A stretch of DNA of 64,000 bases from Pedobacter sp. N36a (GCF_014472395.1 NZ_JACSZW010000003.1:1-64000), one strand, 5' to 3'; shown: positions 1 to 9,260, counted from the stretch's first letter. Notes: a model not told the origin generated them from the letters alone. Translations and numbers: made by a program.

Positions 1-8
1 TAAAAATA

Positions 9-121
9 TTTAGGTGCCTATATCGGCGGTGTCTACCTCTTCCCATTCCGAACAGAGAAGTCAAGCCCGCCAGAGCCGATGGTACTGCGGTAACACGTGG
101 GAGAGTAGGTCGGTGCCAAAT
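9..121 (+). rRNA. rrf: 5S ribosomal RNA
   Basis: The sequence carries the conserved 5S core: CCATTCCGAACAGAGAAG in the loop B/C region, then GCCGATGGTACTGCGG and GGGAGAGTAGG. The two ends can form the terminal helix only imperfectly, so the exact ends are approximate. A strong terminator follows about 10 nt later, which marks this as the last gene of an rRNA operon whose 16S and 23S genes lie outside the window. Confidence 0.93.
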
Positions 122-130
122 CTTAAAAGA

Positions 131-158
131 AAGCCTGTAGTGAAAACTACAGGCTTTT
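131..158 (+). terminator. rRNA operon terminator
   Basis: A perfect 10-bp stem (AAGCCTGTAG / CTACAGGCTT) with a 6-nt loop is followed by TTCTTGT, directly after the 5S gene. Confidence 0.88.
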
Positions 159-276
159 CTTGTATACAGCCTTTTTTATACTGAACAAAATTTAAAACCA
201 TCTTCTTTTCTTGTTGTAATTAACTAGTGATATCTGAACTACTCGCTTATATTTGGATATCTTAAATACATGTAAT

Positions 277-1383
277 ATGATTGCGATAACGAATAGTCAG
301 GTTTTTAGTGACGACCTGCTCCTAAAGGGTCAAACCATTTTTATTGAAGATGGAAAGATTAGTCGAATCTCCAATGAAACTATTCCAGCTGACTATGAAA
401 TTATAGATGCAGCCGGTGACTATGTTTCTCCTGCTTTTATTGATCTCCAGATTTATGGTAGTGGCGGAAATCTTTTTTCAGCTTATCCTACGGCGGAAAC
501 GTTAAAGCAGATGGATGAAGACCTAATATCTAAAGGAACGACGAGCTTTTTAGCTTGTGTGGCAACAAATAGCCCTGAAATTGTTTATCAGTGTCTGGAT
601 GCAGCAAAAGCTTATCGCAGCGAAGCTAAGGGGTTTTTAGGGCTTCATCTGGAAGGACCTTATATCAACGCCAAACGTAGAGGAGCACATATAGAAAACT
701 ACATTTATAAAGCAACCCTAGATGAGGTGAAGAAACTGTTGGATTATGCAGACGGCACAGTTAAAATGATGACTATAGCCGCAGAATTGCAAGACGAGGA
801 GGTGATCCGTTATTTAGTAGATCAGGGAATCATTTTATCCCTAGGGCATAGTGATGCTGATTTTAATCAAGCCACAGCAGCTTATAACAATGGTTTTAAG
901 ACAACCACACATTTGTTCAATGCCATGCCTTCGATCCATCATAGGGCTCCTAATTTGCCTGTGGCTGTCATGAATCATCCTACTGCAATGGCTAGTATTA
1001 TTGCGGATGGCTGTCATGTGAACCTCGAAGTGGTTAAGATGACATATAAAGCAATGAAAGATCGATTGTTTCTAATTACTGATGCAGTAACGGCATGTGC
1101 AATTGGACCTTATCAGCATGAACTTCAGGGCGATAAGTTTGTGACTGCTGACGGTACACTTTCTGGTTCAAATATTACCCTTTTGCAGGCCGTTCAGAAT
1201 TGTGTTAAACATTGTGATATTCCAATAGGGGAAGCTTTAAAACTAGCTGCAAAAAATCCAGCACTATTAATGGGTATTTTGAAAACAAAAGGCACTCTAA
1301 ATGTAGGTAGCGATGCTGATTTACTGTTTTTATCTCCCAAGCTGCAGCTAAAGAAAGTTTTTGTAAAGGGTTTGCACATTTGA
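277..1383 (+). CDS. nagA: N-acetylglucosamine-6-phosphate deacetylase
   Basis: Hydrolyses GlcNAc-6-P to glucosamine-6-P and acetate in the cytoplasm, the step that feeds amino sugars into glycolysis or cell-wall synthesis. Visible NagA features are FIDLQIYG near residue 55, HLEGPY near 123 with a following RRGAH, THLFNAMPS near 210 and ITDAV near 267; length (368 residues) is normal. I start at ATG 277. An in-frame TTG at 253 lies inside an exact Bacteroidota -7 box (TATATTTG, 248-255), so it is promoter and not coding. It is a single gene after the rRNA operon; glmS, which makes the same product, is at 23.5 kb. Confidence 0.93.
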   Translation: MIAITNSQVFSDDLLLKGQTIFIEDGKISRISNETIPADYEIIDAAGDYVSPAFIDLQIYGSGGNLFSAYPTAETLKQMDEDLISKGTTSFLACVATNSPEIVYQCLDAAKAYRSEAKGFLGLHLEGPYINAKRRGAHIENYIYKATLDEVKKLLDYADGTVKMMTIAAELQDEEVIRYLVDQGIILSLGHSDADFNQATAAYNNGFKTTTHLFNAMPSIHHRAPNLPVAVMNHPTAMASIIADGCHVNLEVVKMTYKAMKDRLFLITDAVTACAIGPYQHELQGDKFVTADGTLSGSNITLLQAVQNCVKHCDIPIGEALKLAAKNPALLMGILKTKGTLNVGSDADLLFLSPKLQLKKVFVKGLHI

Positions 1384-1408
1384 GCCCTGATTAATTAAAA
1401 CAAATAGT

Positions 1409-1416
1409 TATTTTTG
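1409..1416 (+). promoter_or_regulatory. -7 promoter box of pyrH, abutting its start
   Basis: TATTTTTG matches the Bacteroidota -7 consensus TAnnTTTG exactly and ends 5 nt before the pyrH ATG (1422). Transcription should therefore begin at or within a few bases of the start codon. No clear -33 TTG is seen. Confidence 0.6.
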
Positions 1417-1421
1417 GACTC

Positions 1422-2129
1422 ATGAAGTATAAACGGATTCTGCTGAAATTAAGTGGCGAGTCGCTGATGGGCGATAAACAATATGGTATTGATAATGAGC
1501 GTGTTAGGCAATACGCGGAAGACATTAAAGCGGTACATGATGAAGGCCTTGAAATAGCAATAGTTATTGGAGGTGGTAATATTTTTAGAGGTTTAAGCGC
1601 CGAAAAGTCAGGTATGGATCGTGCGCAGGCTGATTATATGGGAATGTTAGCTACCGTAATCAATAGTATGGCATTGCAAGATGCTCTGGAAAAAGTGGGT
1701 TTAAAAACACGTTTGCTGACTGCAATTAAAATGGAGCAAATCTGTGAGCCATTCATTCGTAGAAGAGCAGTACGTCACCTTGAAAAAGGTCGTGTCGTGA
1801 TTTTTGGTGCCGGTACAGGTAATCCTTATTTCACAACTGATTCTGCTGCTGCTTTGAGAGCAATTGAAATTAAAGCAGATGTAGTACTTAAAGGGACACG
1901 TGTAGATGGGATTTACACTGCAGATCCAGAAAAAGATCCTACAGCAACAAAATATGAAAAAATTTCTTTCAAAGAAGTTTATGATAAAGGTTTAAACGTA
2001 ATGGATATGACTGCCTTCACCCTGTGTGAAGAAAATGAACTTCCTATTATCGTTTTTGATATGAATAAAACCGGTAATTTCATGAAAATTGCCAAGGGTG
2101 AAGAGATTGGGACGCTTGTTAAGGTCTGA
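1422..2129 (+). CDS. pyrH: UMP kinase
   Basis: Phosphorylates UMP to UDP with ATP in pyrimidine nucleotide synthesis; a hexameric cytoplasmic enzyme of the amino-acid-kinase fold. It shows the N-terminal KLSGESL motif, [11 protein letters not shown] near residue 50, the [13 protein letters not shown] stretch near 130 and the DGIYTADP loop near 165. The length of 235 residues is standard. frr follows, the usual bacterial pairing, but frr has its own promoter box here. The mRNA is predicted to be leaderless (see the box at 1409-1416). Confidence 0.97.
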   Translation: MKYKRILLKLSGESLMGDKQYGIDNERVRQYAEDIKAVHDEGLEIAIVIGGGNIFRGLSAEKSGMDRAQADYMGMLATVINSMALQDALEKVGLKTRLLTAIKMEQICEPFIRRRAVRHLEKGRVVIFGAGTGNPYFTTDSAAALRAIEIKADVVLKGTRVDGIYTADPEKDPTATKYEKISFKEVYDKGLNVMDMTAFTLCEENELPIIVFDMNKTGNFMKIAKGEEIGTLVKV

Positions 2130-2144
2130 TTCTAATAAATTTTA

Positions 2145-2152
2145 TATTTTTG
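2145..2152 (+). promoter_or_regulatory. -7 promoter box of frr
   Basis: TATTTTTG, an exact TAnnTTTG match, lies 17 nt before the frr ATG in the 40-nt gap after pyrH. frr may therefore be transcribed independently as well as with pyrH. Confidence 0.5.
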
Positions 2153-2169
2153 GTTAAATTTTACAAAAC

Positions 2170-2733
2170 ATGAATGACCTCATAAAGAAACAACTACAAG
2201 ACGCTCAGGCAAGCATGGACAAGGCTATTGACCATTGTGAATCTGAATTGACAAAAATTCGTGCTGGAAAAGCTTCTGCGGGAATGTTAGACGGCATATT
2301 TGTAGATTATTATGGTAGCGCTACTGGTTTATCTCAAGTCGCAAGTATCAATACGCCAGATGCACGTACTTTACTCGTTCAGCCTTGGGAAAAAAATATG
2401 TTAGTTCCTATTGAACGCGCCATCATGGAAGCGAACATTGGAATCAACCCTCAGAATGATGGTGTGGTGATCCGCTTAGTGGTTCCTCCGCTAACTGAAG
2501 AACGTAGAAGAGACCTGGTTAAAAAGGTAAAGGAAGAAGCAGAACGCGGGAAAATTACCATTCGTAATATCCGTAAAGATGCCAACGAGAAAATTAAGAA
2601 GTTAAAAGGTGAAAGCGTCTCTGATGATGAAATCAAAACCGGAGAAGGCGAAGTGCAAAAAATAACTGACGCGTACATTATCAAAGTAGATAAACATGCA
2701 GAAGCAAAAGAAAAAGATATCATGACGGTTTAA
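2170..2733 (+). CDS. frr: Ribosome recycling factor
   Basis: Splits post-termination ribosomes together with EF-G. The 187-residue length and all-over pattern are typical: an N-terminal helix, KIRAGKAS near residue 32, the PDARTLLVQPWEK segment in the middle, IGINPQNDG, and the C-terminal helix with PPLTEERRRDLVKK. It sits directly downstream of pyrH, and a terminator hairpin follows at 2762-2803. Confidence 0.97.
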   Translation: MNDLIKKQLQDAQASMDKAIDHCESELTKIRAGKASAGMLDGIFVDYYGSATGLSQVASINTPDARTLLVQPWEKNMLVPIERAIMEANIGINPQNDGVVIRLVVPPLTEERRRDLVKKVKEEAERGKITIRNIRKDANEKIKKLKGESVSDDEIKTGEGEVQKITDAYIIKVDKHAEAKEKDIMTV

Positions 2734-2761
2734 AACCTGATTTATAATTTACGTGTAATTT

Positions 2762-2803
2762 AAAGGGAATCGAGCTAATGCTTCATTCCCTTTATTTATT
2801 TTT
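2762..2803 (+). terminator. Terminator of the pyrH-frr unit
   Basis: A 9-bp stem (AAAGGGAAT / ATTCCCTTT) is followed by ATTTATTTTT. The T-rich tail contains TATTTTTG (2797-2804), an exact -7 box for the next gene, so terminator and promoter overlap. Confidence 0.75.
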
Positions 2804-2819
2804 GGCTAGATTTAATTAC

Positions 2820-4568
2820 ATGAAATTACTACTTGAATATTTAAGTGCTCATAAATGGGTGGTTGCATTAGCACTTTTGCTAGCCGCAATCAACATTGGA
2901 TTCTCGTTGTTGGACCCTTATATCACTGGAAGAATAGTGGATGAGTTCATTCAAAAAAAGGATGTGTTGCAAAGAAGTGAATTTATATGGGGAGTACTTG
3001 GCTTGGTAGGCTTGAGCGTAGGGGCCGCAATGGTGTCTAGAATTGCCAAGAATTTCCAGGATTATTTTACTAGCATCATCGTTCAGAAGGTCGGAGCAAG
3101 TATGTATGCTGATGGACTGAAGCACTCCCTTGAATTACCTTATCAGGTATTTGAAGACCAGCGAAGTGGTGAGACATTAGGGATCTTACAAAAGGTCCGT
3201 CTTGATTCGGAGAAATTTATTACTGCATTTATCAGCATCCTTTTTGTGAGCATGATAGGAATGGTGTTCGTGATTGTATACTCTGTTACGGTGAGTTATA
3301 AGGTAACACTGGTATACTTTTCTGCAATTCCGATCATTAGTTTTGTAAGTTGGTACCTGAGCAGAAAGATTAAAACAATTCAAAAAACCATTGTTGCAGA
3401 AACAACGGCCTTAGCGGGTTCTACAACGGAATCTTTGAGGAATATTGAGTTGGTGAAAAGTCTCGGCCTTGCCAGTCAGGAAATCGAAAGGTTAAATAAA
3501 ACTACTTATAAAATTTTAGGGCTGGAACTCAGAAAGGTGAAATATGTAAGAAGCATGAGCTTTGTACAAGGAACAACTGTCAATTTTGTACGTAGTACGA
3601 TGGTGGTGGTTCTATTGATTCTTATCTTTGAAAATACAATTTCTGCTGGGCAATACTTCTCCTTCTTATTTTATTCTTTTTTTCTCTTTGGACCTTTACA
3701 GGAATTGGGAAATGTAATTCTTTCCTGGCGCGAAGCAGAGGTGTCTCTAGGAAACTTCAAGAAAATCCTAAGTACGCCAATAGATGAGAAACCACTAAAC
3801 CCTGTTAAACTGGATAAAATTACGAGTCTTGAGTTTAAAGATGTGAACTTTAGACATCTGACCGGTAAGCACAATGCTTTGAATGACATTAATTTCCGTA
3901 CCCATAATGGAGAGACCATTGCATTTGTTGGCCCTTCAGGCTCTGGAAAAACCACATTGGTAAAACTGTTAGTTGGTCTTTATCAGCCAATAGAAGGCGA
4001 TGTTCTGTATAATGATACTTCAAGCAAAGCGATAGATCTGGATATGTTAAGGGAAAAGATTGGTTTTGTAACCCAGGATACACAATTGTTTTCAGGAACC
4101 ATCAGGGAAAATCTTCAATTTGTGAGACCTGATGCTACGGATGAAGATTGCCTTCGGGTGATGAAACAAGCGGCTTGCAATAACTTGCTGGCACGTGCAG
4201 ATAAAGGTTTAGATACTGTAATCGGTGAAGGCGGAGTGAAGGTCTCCGGTGGAGAAAAACAAAGATTATCGATTGCAAGAGCATTATTGCGCAGACCAGA
4301 TATCCTGGTGTTTGATGAAGCAACCTCTTCTTTAGACTCTTTAACAGAGGAAGAAATCACAGCAACTATCCGTGATATTTCTGTGCAGACCAATCATATT
4401 ACTATTTTGATTGCCCACAGGCTGTCTACGATTCGTCATGCAGACCGTATTTTCGTATTGGAACGTGGACATATCATCGAACAGGGTAAACATGAAGACT
4501 TATTGGCCGAAACAGGGTTATACTATGCCATGTGGAGACAGCAAGTAGGTGAGAGAATAGAATATTAG
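2820..4568 (+). CDS. ABC exporter, fused permease and ATPase
   Basis: A half-transporter of the lipid/multidrug exporter type in the inner membrane. The N-terminal 320 residues hold six hydrophobic segments; the ATPase domain follows with Walker A GPSGSGKTT near residue 375, signature VSGGEKQRLS near 474, Walker B ILVFDEATSSLD near 495 and an AHRLSTI switch His. I start at ATG 2820, 16 nt after the -7 box TATTTTTG (2797-2804). An earlier in-frame ATG (2778) falls inside the terminator hairpin. The substrate cannot be told; a homodimer is likely because no partner gene is adjacent. Confidence 0.87.
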   Translation: MKLLLEYLSAHKWVVALALLLAAINIGFSLLDPYITGRIVDEFIQKKDVLQRSEFIWGVLGLVGLSVGAAMVSRIAKNFQDYFTSIIVQKVGASMYADGLKHSLELPYQVFEDQRSGETLGILQKVRLDSEKFITAFISILFVSMIGMVFVIVYSVTVSYKVTLVYFSAIPIISFVSWYLSRKIKTIQKTIVAETTALAGSTTESLRNIELVKSLGLASQEIERLNKTTYKILGLELRKVKYVRSMSFVQGTTVNFVRSTMVVVLLILIFENTISAGQYFSFLFYSFFLFGPLQELGNVILSWREAEVSLGNFKKILSTPIDEKPLNPVKLDKITSLEFKDVNFRHLTGKHNALNDINFRTHNGETIAFVGPSGSGKTTLVKLLVGLYQPIEGDVLYNDTSSKAIDLDMLREKIGFVTQDTQLFSGTIRENLQFVRPDATDEDCLRVMKQAACNNLLARADKGLDTVIGEGGVKVSGGEKQRLSIARALLRRPDILVFDEATSSLDSLTEEEITATIRDISVQTNHITILIAHRLSTIRHADRIFVLERGHIIEQGKHEDLLAETGLYYAMWRQQVGERIEY

Positions 4569-4584
4569 ATTTAAATGAATGGAG

Positions 4585-5859
4585 TTAATTTTGCTGGTCG
4601 TTGATTTCCTGCAAAGTTAACTTCATCATTCCTTTTGTCTTTAGGTATGTGATTCCAGCTACTAATATGGTCATGCTGCCGCCAAATACGACTGCTGGGA
4701 TGGTTCTCATGAGCTTTGCAGTAAGACCGGACTCAAAGGCTCCAATTTCATTAGAAGAGCCAATAAACATGCTATTTACAGCAGAAACTCTACCTCGCAT
4801 TTCATCAGGGGTGAGCAATTGCATAATCGTCGACCTGATGATTACACTGATGCTATCAAAAGCACCTTCCATGAATAGAAATACAAGGGTGAGGTAGAAA
4901 TTTTTTGATAGACCATAACAAATAATACTAGTTCCAAATCCTGTAACGGCAATTAACAGGTTCCTCCAGGGTTTGTTCATCGGGGAGAAACGGGTCATGG
5001 CCAACATGGTAATTACTGCACCACTGGAAGCAGCAGCCCGCATAAAGCCAAGCCCTTCAGATCCAACTTTTAAGATATCATTGGCAAATACGGGAAGTAA
5101 AGCTACCGCCCCTCCAAAGAATACAGAGAATAGGTCAAGGCTCATCGCACCTAACATCATTTTGTTTTTGAAGACAAAATGGACACCCTCGGTTAGGCTT
5201 TTTACAATACTTTCTTTAGGGACAAAGGCAGGAGGATGTGGTTTTAAGAAAAATATACAGATAAGGGCAATGCCGATGAAGGAAAGGATGACGCAATAGG
5301 TAGCGGTAATGCCGTAGAATCCATAGATCAATCCACCTACAGCAGGACCTAAAATGGAAGCTGCCTGCCAGCTGGAACTGTTCCAGGTACTCGAATTAGG
5401 GTAAAGTTTTTTAGGAATAATCTGCGCCATTAAAGAGAAGGTTGCCGGACTAAAAAATCCTCGGGCAATTCCAATTCCAAATACCATTAAATACATAATG
5501 GGCACAATATAGTCTACGGGTACGTAGGTATGCATTTGCTTAGTGGTCACGATCAGCATGATCAATGAACACAAGAATACACCGCTAAATATTTTCAGTA
5601 ATAAACCTCTTTTTTCTGATTTATCAGCCACATAACCTCCGTATAGGGCGATGCTTATGGCAGGAATCGCTTCGCAAAGTCCAACTAAGCCAAGGGCTAA
5701 GGGGTCTTTGGTGAGGTGGTAAATATGAAATCCAATAATGACCGCCTGCATTTGATAAGCAAACGTAAAAAAGAAACGCATGCCGAGATAGGATCGAAAC
5801 TCCCGGAATCGGAGCGCAGCGTAGGGATCTGGTTTTTCTGTGGGTATCTGAGGTTCCAA
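4585..5859 (-). CDS. MFS transporter, EntS-like
   Basis: A 424-residue inner-membrane carrier with about 12 hydrophobic segments. The RFREFRSYLGMRFF entry into helix 1 and the GGYVADKSEKRG loop between helices 2 and 3 (MFS motif A, DxxxRR-like) fit the MFS_3/EntS branch of predicted exporters. MRGRVSAVNSMFIGSSNEIGA near residue 355 is typical of that branch. It lies 64 nt downstream of the thiE-like gene on the same strand and may be the last gene of the riboswitch-led unit. A role in vitamin transport is only a guess from position. Confidence 0.75.
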   Translation of the reverse strand: MEPQIPTEKPDPYAALRFREFRSYLGMRFFFTFAYQMQAVIIGFHIYHLTKDPLALGLVGLCEAIPAISIALYGGYVADKSEKRGLLLKIFSGVFLCSLIMLIVTTKQMHTYVPVDYIVPIMYLMVFGIGIARGFFSPATFSLMAQIIPKKLYPNSSTWNSSSWQAASILGPAVGGLIYGFYGITATYCVILSFIGIALICIFFLKPHPPAFVPKESIVKSLTEGVHFVFKNKMMLGAMSLDLFSVFFGGAVALLPVFANDILKVGSEGLGFMRAAASSGAVITMLAMTRFSPMNKPWRNLLIAVTGFGTSIICYGLSKNFYLTLVFLFMEGAFDSISVIIRSTIMQLLTPDEMRGRVSAVNSMFIGSSNEIGAFESGLTAKLMRTIPAVVFGGSMTILVAGITYLKTKGMMKLTLQEINDQQN

Positions 5860-5923
5860 GAAGGTTTTTTTTAAACAAATGTATGTTATGGTGGTTCAAT
5901 AACATACATGTGTTTAAAAAATA

Positions 5924-6556
5924 TTACATGATATTGTCATAAAATGCACGGTAAGCGGCACCCATATCATCCGCCTGATTGATGGCTTCAGAAGCGGCAA
6001 TTCCGAAAATTCCTGTTGCTATTAATGGATCAATATCGCTGAGAGTGACGCCTCCAACAGCAAGGACTGGTAGATTAATTTTCTGTGCTTTTAGCACTTT
6101 CATGGCTTTTGCATAGCCTTCTACTCCTAATAATGGCGCAGTGTTGGGCTTTGTTCTGGTGGTATAAAATGGTCCGAATCCAGCATAGTCTGCACCTTCT
6201 GCAGCCAGTCTGATTAGGCCCTCTAAAGTGTTAGAAGAACCACCAATGGTAATTGCTTCTCCCAATTGCTCCCGGATTTTTACAAAATCAGCATCCATAT
6301 CTTCTATGTGAAAGCCCTGAATGTCGGCATGACCATTCAGATGAATATGATCTGTAACGATCAGGGTTGCTCCCCAATCGTCACAGATACCTGCAATTGC
6401 ATTGATATCTTCCAAAAGTTCTTCATCACTTTTAGTCAGACAACGGTATTGAATCCATTTTGCACCTTCACTGCAGGCGATGTTGGCCTGTTCAATATGA
6501 CTATGCTGGTGGATATCGTGTGTTATAAAATGTAGTTTTTCGATGAACTTCTTCAT
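5924..6556 (-). CDS. thiE: Thiamine phosphate synthase-like (ThiE/TenI family)
   Basis: ThiE joins HMP-PP and thiazole phosphate to make thiamine monophosphate. The 210-residue TIM-barrel pattern is visible: IQYR near 36, LIVTDHIHLN near 65, GFHIEDMD near 80, GADYAGFGPFYTTRTK near 125 and LPVLAVGGV near 165. It starts 6 nt after the TonB receptor stop, so it is under the upstream TPP riboswitch. Several usual ThiE residues differ: the NDR/NDY motif is VTDH, the HLGQ(E)D motif is HIEDMD, and the GxSTH motif is GGSSN. It could be a divergent ThiE or a TenI-like relative. Confidence 0.72.
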   Translation of the reverse strand: MKKFIEKLHFITHDIHQHSHIEQANIACSEGAKWIQYRCLTKSDEELLEDINAIAGICDDWGATLIVTDHIHLNGHADIQGFHIEDMDADFVKIREQLGEAITIGGSSNTLEGLIRLAAEGADYAGFGPFYTTRTKPNTAPLLGVEGYAKAMKVLKAQKINLPVLAVGGVTLSDIDPLIATGIFGIAASEAINQADDMGAAYRAFYDNIM

Positions 6557-6562
6557 AAGTAG

Positions 6563-9022
6563 TTAAAATTTGAAATTTAACGAAAGTAAAAAATTAGTTC
6601 CGGCTTGGGCGTAATAAAAGTTCTCTGTAGTGATATTCCCTTGGTAAGCAGAGCTATAAGTATAACCGTTACTTTCATACTTTTCATTGAAGATATTATT
6701 GACTAATAATCCAATATTGATGTTTTTGATTCCTTTAAGTTGGAAATCGTAAGCGATTCTTGCATTATTTACCCAATAGGCATCTAACTTTCTGCTTTCA
6801 TTTTGAGTATTGTCAAGATATTGCTTACCTACAAATTTACTTTGTAAGGCAGTGGCGAAACCTTTAAATGGTTTGTAAACCAGTTCCCCTCCAATAACGG
6901 ATTTTGGAGAGAAAGAAATGTCTGTGTTTTTGTAATTAGTAGTAATCAGCGTTTCGGTATTGTCATCTTCATACTGGGTCACATAATTAATGTAATTCTG
7001 GATTTTATTCTTACTGAATGCAGCATTGGCATTTAACGCAAATTGAGAACTAATGATATAAGAAGCATCTAGTTCAAATCCCATGCGGTAACTTTTGTCT
7101 ACATTCTGACGATAAGCATCAGCAAATTCATTGATTTCTCCTGTGAAAATCAATTGATCTTTATAGAACATTCCATAGACATTTACGCCCAGGTTCAGCC
7201 TGTTTTCTTTATAACGGTAGCCAGCCTCTAAATCATGCAGACGTTCTGGTTTTGGAGCAGGTATACCTACTTTCAAATTGGTAAAATCATCGCGATTTGG
7301 CTCTTTGTTGGCTACACTGAAGGATGTATAGATGTTACTTTGTTCATTTAAGAAATAAGTAGCACCAATTTTAGGATTAAAAAAGTGATAAGTATTGTTG
7401 AAATCAAGCTCCCGAAGGTTTTTATCTTTTCCCGAAATGGTATAGTTGATACTTCTGTATTGAAGATCCGCAAATAGGCTCAGCTGGTCAACTGGGCTAT
7501 AACTCACTTTCCCATAGGTATTGAAATCATCTTTGTTTCCTTTACCATCATAATAATGGTCTGTGTTGTTACTTGTGGATGGGTATTTTGCCCAGATCAC
7601 CTGTCCAAAATGTTTTCCTCTATATTCATTGTAAGCCCCGCCAAGTGTGAAATTCAAATTAGCTTGTGGCTTATATGTGAAAGCATAAGTGGCACCATAG
7701 AAATCATTATCCAACCAGCGGCGACGAATAAGATCAGATCTTGTTTGGATGGCACCATCTGCATTCATTGGCGGTAAACCATATTTACTCAGCTTTTGGT
7801 CGAATTTAAACTCTTCGAAATAACCTTTTCCATCTGTATAATGTAAAGCTCCATTGAAAGAGAGTTGTTCGTTAAATTGTTTGGCATAAAGTCCCTGATA
7901 GTGATTTTGTGCGTAATTGTCGGTTTGGTCTTTATACGTAAAAGAATTATAAGTTCTGTTCTCTGAATTCAATAAGTGCTGTTTTTGAGCATCATTAAAT
8001 TCCTGACGCTTGCTAAAATCTATCATTCCCTGTACATCACCCTTTAACCTGGCTTCAGGAATACCGTCCCAGGCCTGGTAAGTTTTTTCCGTTCCGGAGA
8101 AAACATTCAGGCGAAGCAATTCATTCTTTCCATGATAGGCACCAGAAAGGTAGTAGGACTTCAAATTTGAAGCTGCACGGTCGATAAAACCATCAGATTT
8201 TATTCTGGAAAGGCGTCCATCGAAACTCCATTTGTTGTCAATAAGACCTGTTCCAAGTTTTACCGTATTTTTAAGGGTATTAAACGAACCGTAGGTGTTG
8301 TTTAATTCTGCGTATGCACTTTCTGAGGGGGCTGTGGTTTGGATATTCAAACTTCCTCCAAAAGCACCAGCACCATTAGTAGAGGTTCCTACGCCGCGTT
8401 GGATCTGTACATTTTCGATAGAGGAGGCGAAATCTGGCATATTTACCCAAAATATTCCCTGACTTTCACTGTCATTGTAAGGAATACCATTAATCGTTAC
8501 ATTGATTCTACTGGCATCGCTACCTCTGATTTTTATACCGGTATAACCTACGCCGGCGCCTGCATCGGAAGTTACGACGACGCCAGGAGTATTATTTAAA
8601 ATAAATGGCAAGTCTTGTCCGAAATTGTTTTCCTGAATTTCAGCCTTGCTGATGTTTTTATAGGTGGTAGCTGATTTTTCGTTGGCACGTGTGGCATTAA
8701 CGATGACCTCATCTGCAAGAAAAGCAGCAGGTTTTAGAGTGATGTTTTCCAGCTGATCTGCTTTTAGCTCCAGGTTTTTTTCTGTCGTTTGGTAGCCAAT
8801 AAAACTCACTACTAAGGTATAACTCCCTGGTTTAAGGTTCTTAAGCTGGTACTTTCCCTGCCCATCTGCGGTTACTCCAAATGATTTTCCTTTTAAACGA
8901 ATCGTTGCACCTGGCAATATCTGCTGGTTGTTTTCGGACACGACTCCCGAAATACTAAACTGCGCATTTGTTAATACAGGCAACAACAACATAGCTAGCG
9001 CTATGGTCAATAATTTTTTCAA
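6563..9022 (-). CDS. TonB-dependent outer-membrane receptor, probably for thiamine
   Basis: Imports a ligand across the outer membrane using TonB energy. Residues 1-21 are a signal peptide ending in NAQ; a carboxypeptidase-regulatory-like domain follows (about 22-95: SGVVSENNQQILPGATIRLKG), then the plug (about 110-235) and a 22-strand-type barrel ending in an aromatic residue (SLNFKF). Thiamine is inferred from the TPP riboswitch in its leader; thiamine receptors of this class (OMPthi) are known in Bacteroides. The start is TTG 9022, since no in-frame ATG precedes the signal peptide. thiE follows after 6 nt. Confidence 0.86.
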   Translation of the reverse strand: MKKLLTIALAMLLLPVLTNAQFSISGVVSENNQQILPGATIRLKGKSFGVTADGQGKYQLKNLKPGSYTLVVSFIGYQTTEKNLELKADQLENITLKPAAFLADEVIVNATRANEKSATTYKNISKAEIQENNFGQDLPFILNNTPGVVVTSDAGAGVGYTGIKIRGSDASRINVTINGIPYNDSESQGIFWVNMPDFASSIENVQIQRGVGTSTNGAGAFGGSLNIQTTAPSESAYAELNNTYGSFNTLKNTVKLGTGLIDNKWSFDGRLSRIKSDGFIDRAASNLKSYYLSGAYHGKNELLRLNVFSGTEKTYQAWDGIPEARLKGDVQGMIDFSKRQEFNDAQKQHLLNSENRTYNSFTYKDQTDNYAQNHYQGLYAKQFNEQLSFNGALHYTDGKGYFEEFKFDQKLSKYGLPPMNADGAIQTRSDLIRRRWLDNDFYGATYAFTYKPQANLNFTLGGAYNEYRGKHFGQVIWAKYPSTSNNTDHYYDGKGNKDDFNTYGKVSYSPVDQLSLFADLQYRSINYTISGKDKNLRELDFNNTYHFFNPKIGATYFLNEQSNIYTSFSVANKEPNRDDFTNLKVGIPAPKPERLHDLEAGYRYKENRLNLGVNVYGMFYKDQLIFTGEINEFADAYRQNVDKSYRMGFELDASYIISSQFALNANAAFSKNKIQNYINYVTQYEDDNTETLITTNYKNTDISFSPKSVIGGELVYKPFKGFATALQSKFVGKQYLDNTQNESRKLDAYWVNNARIAYDFQLKGIKNINIGLLVNNIFNEKYESNGYTYSSAYQGNITTENFYYAQAGTNFLLSLNFKF

Positions 9023-9047
9023 TTTTTTGTTTTTTTTAGTTAAAACA

Positions 9048-9070
9048 CTGTAAGTAAGGGGTACTTACAG
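9048..9070 (-). promoter_or_regulatory. Hairpin in the riboswitch expression platform
   Basis: CTGTAAGTA and TACTTACAG form a perfect 9-bp stem with loop CCCCT between the riboswitch and the receptor start. It is not followed by a proper U-run, so it does not look like a plain intrinsic terminator. Confidence 0.5.
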
Positions 9071-9089
9071 CCCAGTTAACTCCATAACT

Positions 9090-9198
9090 CCAATCCCTCC
9101 GCCGGCATTATCCGGATCAGGTGCATATATCTGTTTGTAGATATAATGGGTATGCTCTCAGCCTGTTTTTGTGTTTTTTACAAAACAAGGCACCCCTT
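9090..9198 (-). ncRNA. TPP riboswitch (THI element)
   Basis: On the minus strand the order of conserved blocks is GGGGTGCC, then GGCTGAGA, then ATACCC, a variable hairpin (ATATCT...AGATAT), then CACCTGATCCGGATAATGCC and GGCGGAGGGA. This is the canonical TPP aptamer (P2, P3, the THI box and the CTGATC...GGGA block). It lies 70 nt before the TonB receptor gene, which it should shut down when thiamine pyrophosphate is plentiful. Confidence 0.96.
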
Positions 9199-9208
9199 TT
9201 TGATGGGC

Positions 9209-9237
9209 TAAAGGTATCGATAAAAATTGAATCTCAA
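9209..9237 (-). promoter_or_regulatory. Promoter of the riboswitch transcript
   Basis: On the minus strand a TTG (9237-9235) is separated by 18 nt from TACCTTTA (9216-9209), a 7/8 match to TAnnTTTG. Start of transcription would fall just ahead of the aptamer, so the receptor unit is transcribed independently of the upstream kinase gene. Confidence 0.55.
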
Positions 9238-9260
9238 GAATGGATCTCTAGGAATGCTGT

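Noticed and set aside
253..276. Longer nagA frame from TTG 253
   Set aside because: The TTG lies within the exact -7 box TATATTTG; ATG 277 gives a normal NagA N-terminus.
2778..2819. Longer ABC exporter start at ATG 2778
   Set aside because: The ATG lies in the loop of the pyrH-frr terminator, ahead of the promoter box 2797-2804.
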